From JBBRUG01 sp038247995 (GTDB taxonomy: Bacteria; Chloroflexota; Chloroflexia; Chloroflexales; Chloroflexaceae), in contig JBBRUG010000213.1 of the NCBI GenBank assembly GCA_038247995.1, positions 1-10,342 on the forward strand: DNA of 10,342 nucleotides, given 5' to 3'. The notes beneath the pieces were generated by a model, which did not search any database, had not been told where the DNA came from, and saw nothing but the letters and a program-made list of their open reading frames with translations. Below are positions 1 through 5,651 of this stretch, piece by piece (position 1 is the stretch's first letter; each line of letters starts with the position of its first letter). The position numbers and the translations under genes are program-made.

Positions 1-103
1 CCCCTCCCCGCCCTCCACGCGGTGTCAAGCGTTTGAGCACGGTGTCGGGAGGCACCATACGGAAAACTGGCGCAACGATTGTGCTTGACATGGGGTCCAC
101 CAT
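1..103 (-). CDS. Unknown protein, N-terminal fragment (runs off window)
   Basis: An open frame starts with ATG at 103-101 and stays open to the window edge, giving 34 residues that begin MVDPMSSTIVAPVF. A good Shine-Dalgarno (AGGAG, 114-110) sits 6 bases before the ATG and overlaps the stop codon of the upstream membrane-protein gene. Only 9 bp separate the two genes, so they are probably one operon with coupled translation. The visible part is proline-, arginine- and glycine-rich with no signal peptide or recognisable domain. A second in-frame ATG at 91-89 is possible but lacks as good a ribosome binding site. I do not recognise the family, and function cannot be assigned from 34 residues. 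Confidence 0.6.
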   Translation of the reverse strand, partial: MVDPMSSTIVAPVFRMVPPDTVLKRLTPRGGRGG

Positions 104-112
104 AGAGATCTC

Positions 113-1270
113 CTACCGACGCTTGAGCACAACCCGCGAGGTGTAGCCGGTCGCCGGATTGACGACGGTGTGCTCCTCGTAGAGCACACCGTCGATTTCG
201 ACCCGCTGCACCCCGCTGGAGTCCAGCACTTGATTCATCGACTGCTGCACCATTGTCACTGCCCAGGGGAGGAGCGGCAACAATTGAACCCAGGACAATA
301 CCATCCAGAAGAGTGCCGTCTCCGGCGCCCATGTCACAAGGAAGCTATAAAAGATCTCCAGGATCGCAGCGCCGATGATGGCAATGGCTTCGGGCGTGCC
401 TGCGTTGACGGCGGCTTCCGTTGCTGACGCGGCTGCCTGCTGCGCATTCGCAACCCCGTAGTTCATGTGGATCAGCAAGTCCAGAAAACCCACGAACGCT
501 AACGCAAGCCCAAACATCGGGAAGATCAAGGCAATGACCAACCCCACCACCTCGATACCTGAAACCGCAACCGAAAGCAGAATACGCACGTTTTCAGACA
601 GCGATGACGTGAACTCGAACGCGCCGAGCGCGTTCGCCATATGCAGAATGGTCAACTCCCAATAAAACCGGGCTAATGCAAGTATGCCGACGGTGAGCAC
701 AAACCAGAGCAGAACGCCGGTCCACCGGATAACAGGATCGCGGTTCGTGGTGAATTGCGAACCAAAGGTCAAGGCGTGTTTCACGACCTTCGGCATCCTG
801 ACTCCATTGCCAGCATGCTTCACAATCACTTCGGGGAGCGTCCCTGACGTGGCGGCGTTGTAGGCAATGCTGTAGTCGGCCGCCCAGACCTGTCCATTCG
901 GCAAAATGAGTAAGCTCGTATTTTCACCGTAGCCCTTGGCGAGAATCGTGCGAAGCAGTGGTAAAAGAATAAATCGCTGCACGCTATCATCAGATAGCAC
1001 TTGCTGATTCCCGATAACCTCATCCCGGACAACGGTATCATAGAGATCCATCGTGAAGCCCGGTCGATCAGGATCGTTGAGCAAGACGGCAAACGGTGGC
1101 ACGGCTTGATCAGGAAGGTCTCGATAGAGTTGTGTCCACAAGCTGGAGCCGAGTATCTTGTTGATAAGCACCGGCACTTCAGGAGGCATTGCCGCACTTG
1201 GCGTCGATTGATCCCCTGCTGATGCTGCGGCAGCGGAACGCCGCGCCGCGTTTCGGAATGAAAAGCCCAT
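113..1270 (-). CDS. Polytopic membrane protein of unknown function
   Basis: The protein has 385 residues from the ATG at 1270. That start is chosen over an upstream in-frame ATG at 1363 because a strong Shine-Dalgarno (AAGGAGG) lies just before it, and because the longer version would read through the promoter and operator region. Residues 1-180 are hydrophilic and predicted cytoplasmic, with an Ala/Ser-rich start. Then come hydrophobic segments at about 183-207, 229-250, 252-268, 296-315 and 318-342, and a polar tail of about 40 residues ending in KRR. The stretch at 274-293 between membrane segments is Ala-rich. No catalytic motif or known family was recognised. It is the first gene of a minus-strand unit that continues into the partial gene at the window start. 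It is transcribed divergently from the HTH regulator at 1474, which makes it a plausible target of that regulator (inference only). Confidence 0.75.
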   Translation of the reverse strand: MGFSFRNAARRSAAAASAGDQSTPSAAMPPEVPVLINKILGSSLWTQLYRDLPDQAVPPFAVLLNDPDRPGFTMDLYDTVVRDEVIGNQQVLSDDSVQRFILLPLLRTILAKGYGENTSLLILPNGQVWAADYSIAYNAATSGTLPEVIVKHAGNGVRMPKVVKHALTFGSQFTTNRDPVIRWTGVLLWFVLTVGILALARFYWELTILHMANALGAFEFTSSLSENVRILLSVAVSGIEVVGLVIALIFPMFGLALAFVGFLDLLIHMNYGVANAQQAAASATEAAVNAGTPEAIAIIGAAILEIFYSFLVTWAPETALFWMVLSWVQLLPLLPWAVTMVQQSMNQVLDSSGVQRVEIDGVLYEEHTVVNPATGYTSRVVLKRR

Positions 1271-1309
1271 AAAAAGCCTCCTTCGGTAATGCAAAAGACT
1301 GACACCGTG

Positions 1310-1315
1310 ACTATA
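1310..1315 (-). promoter_or_regulatory. Candidate -10 box for the membrane-protein gene
   Basis: TATAGT on the minus strand (5 of 6 to the sigma-70 -10 consensus) lies about 40 bases before the ATG at 1270. No good -35 box is found at the normal spacing; TTACC-like sequence is 15-16 bp upstream. The call is based on the -10 box alone. Confidence 0.35.
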
Positions 1316-1337
1316 GCGGCAGTGCCAGGGCGGTAAT

Positions 1338-1373
1338 TTCACAAAAGCGCTTGTGTATTTCACAATCTGTGAA
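1338..1373. promoter_or_regulatory. Phased TTCACA motifs with inverted repeat, probable operator
   Basis: TTCACA occurs at 1338-1343 and again at 1359-1364, exactly 21 bp apart (two helical turns). The second copy forms a perfect inverted repeat, TTCACA-ATC-TGTGAA (1359-1373). The first copy overlaps CACAA-N6-TTGTG (1340-1355). The cluster sits between two divergent genes, one encoding an HTH regulator, which is the classic place for an autoregulatory operator. Which protein binds is an inference. Confidence 0.45.
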
Positions 1374-1424
1374 GTTTCGCCAGCGTCGCCTGAAATCGCT
1401 CAGACGACACGCCAGCGCATGTTG

Positions 1425-1433
1425 TGGTACGAT
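1425..1433 (+). promoter_or_regulatory. Candidate extended -10 promoter of the HTH regulator
   Basis: TGGTACGAT contains the TGn extension followed by TACGAT (5 of 6 to TATAAT). It lies 41 bases before the ATG at 1474. The -35 position (around 1405-1410) matches poorly, as is often tolerated for extended -10 promoters. Confidence 0.35.
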
Positions 1434-1473
1434 ACAGCGCTGTCGTCTACTGATCGCATGAGAAGGATCTCGC

Positions 1474-2076
1474 ATGACACAGCTTTCCCCCGTCCATATC
1501 GGCTCAACCATCCGTCTCTACCGAAAACACCGCAACCAAAAACAAGAAGACCTAGCCGCGCGCTGCAACATTTCCGCCTCGTACCTCTCGATGATCGAGC
1601 GTGGTCAGCGAGCGGCTAACCTGCACTTGCTGTCCTTGCTCGCCAACGCCTTGGGCGTCAGCATTGCCGAACTGCGCGGCGACGGCGGCGGAAGCGGTGA
1701 TGATGGTGGGAACGGCGGCGATGTCGGACTGTCCGGCCCCGAAGAGGAAGCCATTCTGGCCGCGAGTTGGGAGTTGTTCTATCACGGGACGCCCCGCCGC
1801 GCGTTCGATATGGTTTACCACGCGATTCGGCGGTTTGATCGGCGGCTCGAACGGCAAGATGACGTTCGACCGCCGGATCATGAGCCAGTTCCACCAGTTG
1901 GCCGGCGTCTTGGCCCGGGATCTCGGCGATCTTCCGGCGTCTGCGCGCTATGCCGCCTTTGCCGTCCACGTCGCGCGCGACCTCGGCGATATTCCGCTGA
2001 CGGCCAGCGGGCTGTTCCGCTACGGCCGCACCCTGCTGGCTCAGAAACGCTACGACGAAGCGATCGCCGTCTCTGA
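1474..2076 (+). CDS. XRE/Cro-type HTH regulator, N-terminal part (frameshifted)
   Basis: The ATG at 1474 is preceded by an AAGGAT ribosome binding site (1463-1468). Residues 8-66 form a classical Cro/CI-type helix-turn-helix: IGSTIRLYRKHRNQKQEDLA leads into helices with SASYLSMIERGQR as the recognition part and a LGVSIAEL end. A Gly/Asp-rich linker (about 68-85) follows, then the start of a helical domain (EEEAILAASWELFYHG). After about residue 125 the frame turns into Arg/Pro-rich sequence of shadow type up to the stop at 2076. In the next frame a well-formed helical TPR-like domain continues. In the XRE-TPR family I would expect one polypeptide of about 378 residues. The 200-residue reading is therefore probably an artefact of a +1 frameshift near 1849, although a truncated DNA-binding protein could still be made. 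It may bind the TTCACA cluster just upstream. Confidence 0.7.
   Translation: MTQLSPVHIGSTIRLYRKHRNQKQEDLAARCNISASYLSMIERGQRAANLHLLSLLANALGVSIAELRGDGGGSGDDGGNGGDVGLSGPEEEAILAASWELFYHGTPRRAFDMVYHAIRRFDRRLERQDDVRPPDHEPVPPVGRRLGPGSRRSSGVCALCRLCRPRRARPRRYSADGQRAVPLRPHPAGSETLRRSDRRL
1849..1861 (+). other. Inferred frameshift point joining HTH and TPR halves
   Basis: Reading frame 1 gives sensible helical sequence up to FDRRL (about 1848), and frame 2 gives sensible sequence from NGKMTFDRR (about 1850). Skipping one base at 1849 joins them cleanly as RRL-NGKMTF. No long homopolymer or classic slippery heptamer is visible. The first in-frame ATG of the second half is at 1859-1861, so re-initiation is an alternative. 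A sequencing error, a real mutation and programmed frameshifting cannot be told apart here. Confidence 0.5.
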
Positions 2077-2611
2077 AGAAGCAGCAGCGATGGCGGAACG
2101 CTGCGGCCCGACACTCCGCGGCTACCTGCCGCTCAATCTGGTGGACGTGCTGCGCGAAAGCGACCCGATGCGCGGCGGCACGATGGCCCGCCAGCACCTG
2201 ATCACGGCCTATCGGGTGTGGGACAAGTTCGGCGAACAGACGGATGGTTCCTTCACCGCGCTCAACCCCGCCGGCATTGCGCATGCCGAAGCGCGTCTCT
2301 TTATCCAGACTGGCATGAGCCTCGACGACTGCCGCGCCGCGATTGAGCAGGCGAAAAGCACGCTGCCGTCCCGCCTGGGCCGTTGGAGTGTCCAGATTCA
2401 GGCGACGGAAGTGCTGATGTACGCAACCCACGGGGAGATCGACAGCGCCGTCACGCTGGCACTGCCTATCATCGACCAGGCGCGCGCTTCCCGGACGACC
2501 TGGGGCCAGATCCGCGACAGCCTCGAACGGCTCCAGCAGCACAGCCCCACCCACCCGGCTGTGATGAACATGACCGAGGCCGTCCGAGTCGCTGGTTTGC
2601 GGTGGAGGTGA
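1859..2611 (+). CDS. TPR-like helical domain, C-terminal part of the HTH regulator
   Basis: From the ATG at 1859 this frame encodes 250 residues starting MTFDRRIMSQFHQLAG. It is Ala/Leu-rich and helical with TPR-like spacing, for example LLAQKRYDEAIAVSEEAAAM and later EVLMYATHGEIDSAVTLALP. Such repeats typically bind peptides or mediate dimerisation in XRE-TPR regulators. No good Shine-Dalgarno precedes 1859, which favours the view that this is the second half of the gene starting at 1474, displaced by a frameshift, rather than an independent gene. The stop TGA (2609-2611) is 3 bp before the GTG start of the next gene, whose ribosome binding site lies inside this coding end. Translation of the MnmG-like protein may therefore depend on ribosomes finishing this frame, which argues that it is still translated. 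Confidence 0.6.
   Translation: MTFDRRIMSQFHQLAGVLARDLGDLPASARYAAFAVHVARDLGDIPLTASGLFRYGRTLLAQKRYDEAIAVSEEAAAMAERCGPTLRGYLPLNLVDVLRESDPMRGGTMARQHLITAYRVWDKFGEQTDGSFTALNPAGIAHAEARLFIQTGMSLDDCRAAIEQAKSTLPSRLGRWSVQIQATEVLMYATHGEIDSAVTLALPIIDQARASRTTWGQIRDSLERLQQHSPTHPAVMNMTEAVRVAGLRWR
2603..2609 (+). promoter_or_regulatory. Ribosome binding site inside the preceding gene, sets a GTG start
   Basis: GGAGGTG-type sequence near 2603-2610 precedes the GTG at 2615 with short normal spacing and overlaps the last codons and stop of the TPR frame. It supports GTG as the true start and suggests translational coupling. Confidence 0.55.
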
Positions 2612-2614
2612 AAC

Positions 2615-4147
2615 GTGTACGATGTACTTGTCATCGGCGCCGGGTTTGCCGGCGTCGAAGCCGTTGCTACCGCAACGACAACTGGAGCCCGTGTTGCACA
2701 CATCCGCCCCGATGAGCGGATGTGTGCGTTTTGGGGCACTGCCCGCCTGGGCGGGAAACATCGCTGCATTCTCGCTGCCGAACTGTCCACTCTGGTCGCG
2801 ATCACGCCGGGAGCGGCAGATCTGGCCGCAATCCACACCCGCAACCTGGGCCGCGCCGGCCATAGCGCCGATCCGGTGCTGCGGATGCTCCTTGATCGCG
2901 CCGCGTTCAGCCAGGCGGTTGCGTACGCCATTGCCACGCTGCCTCAGCCCCCAGTGACTATTCGTGCAGCCGCAACAGCCCTGACGCATGCTGGTGATGC
3001 CTGGGAGGTTCAGACGAATGACGGCGAGCGGGTACGGGGCACAAGTGTTGTACTCGCCGTCGGCGCGGGGGTTGATCAGCGCCGGCGGCAAGGACAAACG
3101 ATTCATGCACACACCTCGACGTGCCTCATTGCCTCGCTCTGCGGTGTTGCCGGCGTGCGTCTAGTGCGTCACGCCAGCGCAGTTCCGCCGCGTATCGACG
3201 GCCGCTGGCTGCCGGATGGCGTGCAGTGGATTGATCCCGAACCTGAGCCACGGTCATGGAAGAACCAGCGCAGTAGGCACGTACAGCAACCGATTGCGCA
3301 GCTTGCGCTTCCGTCCGAGGCTATCCCACTACGACCACCGCCAAGCGGATGGGGTGTTGGGCCGCGCTTTTGTCCCGGTCTGGATCGGCGCGCCCGCGCC
3401 GATGGTTCGATTATGGTGTATCTGGAGCCTGACGATGCTTCCGGGCAAACAGCCTGGATGGTCGGCGCTGAAACGAGCCGAAGCGTGGATGAACAGGTGC
3501 AGATCTGGCAACACCTTCCAGGTTTTGATCCGCGCTTCCTGCTGCATCCAGCCTACGGGGTTGATTTCATCGCGCTTGCGCCTGGGAGCGTCAGCGCATC
3601 GGGGCAGCTCCTGAACGCTCCAGGGATCTTTGTCGCCGGGCAACTGGCCGGCACATCCGGCTACGAAGAAGCGGCTGTCCAGGGGCACGTCGCCGGCGTT
3701 AATGCCGCCCGGTATGCGGCTGGCCTAAGTGAGATCGTGCCGGATGCAGCGACAACAGCGCTAGGGGCATTGTGCGCAGCGATTGCGCAGCCGGAGCGGG
3801 ATGAGGGGCCACTGCGCTTTGTCGCACAGAACGGTTTCCTACGCGCAGATAGCGCGGCCGTTCGCACACATGCGTGGGCGCAAGCTGCCGGACTGCCGCA
3901 CACGCTGAATCTCTCCCTGGAAATGGCCCAAACTATTCTGCGCCGAACCGTCACGCCGACAACAACGGTCAACCAGAAACTCAGAGCACTTGGGTTGCCG
4001 CCTGTCCATAAGCCACGCAGCCTCTCCAGTTTGCTGCGCAGCGGCCTGGATTACGAACAGATTGTTCAGGTGCTGCGGGACGTTCCGCCGCTCCCCAGAG
4101 ACGCCAGGCGGCAAATCGCCGGCCTAGCATTTGGATTGCGTGGGTAG
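2615..4147 (+). CDS. Divergent, shortened MnmG/GidA-family flavoprotein
   Basis: The protein has 510 residues from a GTG start. Residues 1-30 are an FAD-binding Rossmann fold (DVLVIGAGFAG, glycines at 8, 10 and 13). MnmG signatures follow: PPRIDGR (191-197), GVGPRFCP (247-254, keeping the second conserved Cys as C253), YLEPD (269-273), and the second FAD motif AGQLAGTSGYEEAAVQG (341-357). The C-terminal end contains a MnmG-like helical part, PRSLSSLLRSGLDYEQI (467-483). Canonical MnmG, which with MnmE installs the carboxymethylaminomethyl group on U34 of certain tRNAs, has about 620-650 residues. Here the CNPAIGG motif is replaced by a sequence ending ARLGGKHR (43-50), the TGTPPR motif reads ASAVPPR, the HTT-type stretch before the second Cys is missing, and roughly the last 100 residues are absent. 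A specialised paralogue or a changed substrate is more likely than the housekeeping enzyme. It probably forms an operon with the regulator upstream. Confidence 0.75.
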   Translation: MYDVLVIGAGFAGVEAVATATTTGARVAHIRPDERMCAFWGTARLGGKHRCILAAELSTLVAITPGAADLAAIHTRNLGRAGHSADPVLRMLLDRAAFSQAVAYAIATLPQPPVTIRAAATALTHAGDAWEVQTNDGERVRGTSVVLAVGAGVDQRRRQGQTIHAHTSTCLIASLCGVAGVRLVRHASAVPPRIDGRWLPDGVQWIDPEPEPRSWKNQRSRHVQQPIAQLALPSEAIPLRPPPSGWGVGPRFCPGLDRRARADGSIMVYLEPDDASGQTAWMVGAETSRSVDEQVQIWQHLPGFDPRFLLHPAYGVDFIALAPGSVSASGQLLNAPGIFVAGQLAGTSGYEEAAVQGHVAGVNAARYAAGLSEIVPDAATTALGALCAAIAQPERDEGPLRFVAQNGFLRADSAAVRTHAWAQAAGLPHTLNLSLEMAQTILRRTVTPTTTVNQKLRALGLPPVHKPRSLSSLLRSGLDYEQIVQVLRDVPPLPRDARRQIAGLAFGLRG

Positions 4148-4192
4148 TGCAGAAAGAGACAAGATAGGGAGCGTACAATGGGTGGTTCGCGC

Positions 4193-4214
4193 GCGGGCCG
4201 AACGGGTAGCCCGC
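4193..4214. terminator. Weak hairpin between converging genes
   Basis: GCGGGC (4193-4198) and GCCCGC (4209-4214) form a 6-bp GC stem with a 10-base loop in the 169-bp gap between the convergent MnmG-like and dnaB genes. No T-run follows on either strand, so this is at best a weak candidate. Confidence 0.15.
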
Positions 4215-4242
4215 ATCAACGTGGCGCACGGTCGCCGCAGCG

Positions 4243-4305
4243 TCAGCCAGACGCCGGCGGATAACGGTTGCGGCCTGGTCCGTACCAGAAGGATTGTTTC
4301 GGCAT
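4243..4305 (-). CDS. Possible 20-residue small ORF just downstream of dnaB
   Basis: The ATG at 4305-4303 reads MPKQSFWYGPGRNRYPPASG and then TGA. A GAGGAG sequence overlapping the dnaB stop codon lies 7 bases before the ATG, like a coupled ribosome binding site. Composition is basic and aromatic with many prolines and glycines. There is no homology information, and it may be chance or the degraded start of a longer gene. Confidence 0.2.
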   Translation of the reverse strand: MPKQSFWYGPGRNRYPPASG

Positions 4306-4316
4306 CGTGCTGCTCC

Positions 4317-5651
4317 TCAATAGCCTTCCGGCGCCCGGTAGCGGTCGAGGTTCTGGAAACGGGTTGTACGAGACTCAAAACGCAGCGGAACGACGCCGAG
4401 CGGCCCGTTCCGGTGCTTGGCCAGGTGGATTTCCACCAGGCCCTTCTTGTCCGTTTCGCGGTCGTACAGTTCTTCGCGGTAGATGAACAGCACCAGATCC
4501 GAGTCTTGCTCGATGCTGCCGCTTTCTCTCAGGTCTGAGAGCATGGGAATATGGTTTTGGCGCCCTTCGACCGCGCGCGAGAGCTGTGAAAGCGCGACCA
4601 CGGGGATGTCTAGTTCCCGCGCCAGTGCCTTGAGTCCGCGGCTGATTTCGCTCACCTCCTGCACCCGGTTTTCACTCTTCCGACCGGACATGAGTTGGAG
4701 GTAGTCAATCATCAGCACGCGACTATCGCGCTCAGCGCACATCCGCCGCGCCCGCGCCCGCAGTTCGCTAATACTTTGGCCTGGGGTATCCTCGATGTAG
4801 ATCGGCAGTTCAGACAGCACGCCCATGCCTTCCATCGCTATGTGGAGTTCGTCCGTGCGGAGCGTGCCATTGCGGAGGCGCTGCATATCAATGCCGGTGT
4901 GCATTGCCAGCATCCGTTGCACCAACTGATCACGGCTCATCTCCAGGCTGAAAACGCCAACCCCCTGATGCGCCGTATACGCGACGTTGTAGGCCAGCGA
5001 CATTGCCAGTGCGGTTTTGCCGACGCTCGGCCGCGCGGCCAGGATGATCAGGTCGCTGTTCTGCAAGCCGCCGGTCAGCGCGTCCAGTTCGGTGTAGCCG
5101 GTCGGCACGCCGGTAATTTCACCGCGCCGATCCTGCGCCCGCTCAAGGCGGGCGAAGAGGTCGTTCATGACCGCACCGATAGGCACAGCACCCTCATGGC
5201 GTTGCCCCTGCGTGACGCCCTGGAGCGCTGTTTCGGCCTTGGCGATGACATCCTCAAGCGCGTCTTCCTCACGAAAGCCAAGCGCACTGATCCGCCCGCC
5301 AACCTCGATGAGCCGGCGAAGTGTCGCCGTGCGTTGTACCGTCTTGGCGTAGTATTCGACGTGAACGGCCGTCGGCACTTCAATAGCCAATTCGCCCAGA
5401 AAGGCCAATCCGCCAACCAGATCCAGATGACCGCGCCGGCGCAATTCAGCGGCAACGGTCGCAAGATTCGGCGGTTCGCGGCGGTTGTAGCAGGCAAGCA
5501 TCGCCTCGTAGACCAGGGCGTGCTTTTCGAGGTAGAAGTGATCAGGCGGCAGCCAGGCGGCAACCGGGATAATCGCGGTACGCTCCATCAGGATCGATCC
5601 CAGGGTCGCGCGCTCGGCCTGCAGGTCAAACGGAATGGGGCGGTCGATCAT
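4317..5651 (-). CDS. dnaB: Replicative DNA helicase DnaB
   Basis: The protein has 444 residues, close to the usual 440-470, and carries no intein. DnaB is the hexameric 5'-3' helicase that unwinds DNA at the fork and recruits primase. Residues 1-100 are the N-terminal helical domain (FDLQAERATLGSILM at the start). The C-terminal RecA-like domain follows from about 180: Walker A ARPSVGKT (206-213), SLEMS (235-239), Walker B LMIDYLQLM (313-321), LSQLSR (354-359), LRESGSIEQDSD (374-385), and the late basic KHRNGPLG (412-419). All key motifs look intact. The start at 5651 is chosen over an upstream in-frame ATG at 5690 because of a strong AGGAGG site just before it and because ATG overlaps the stop of the upstream gene as ATGA. 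That implies translational coupling with the protein encoded at 5648-6958. It could be the chromosomal copy or part of an integrated replicon. Confidence 0.95.
   Translation of the reverse strand: MIDRPIPFDLQAERATLGSILMERTAIIPVAAWLPPDHFYLEKHALVYEAMLACYNRREPPNLATVAAELRRRGHLDLVGGLAFLGELAIEVPTAVHVEYYAKTVQRTATLRRLIEVGGRISALGFREEDALEDVIAKAETALQGVTQGQRHEGAVPIGAVMNDLFARLERAQDRRGEITGVPTGYTELDALTGGLQNSDLIILAARPSVGKTALAMSLAYNVAYTAHQGVGVFSLEMSRDQLVQRMLAMHTGIDMQRLRNGTLRTDELHIAMEGMGVLSELPIYIEDTPGQSISELRARARRMCAERDSRVLMIDYLQLMSGRKSENRVQEVSEISRGLKALARELDIPVVALSQLSRAVEGRQNHIPMLSDLRESGSIEQDSDLVLFIYREELYDRETDKKGLVEIHLAKHRNGPLGVVPLRFESRTTRFQNLDRYRAPEGY

Noticed and set aside
1318..1330. Sigma-54 promoter suggested by TGGCAC on the minus strand
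   Set aside because: No GC dinucleotide is found at the required -12 spacing.
1658..3112. Long 484-codon minus-strand open frame
   Set aside because: It is antisense to the TPR domain and the MnmG-like gene, is rich in Arg/Gly/His low-complexity sequence, and has no domain. It is a high-GC shadow.
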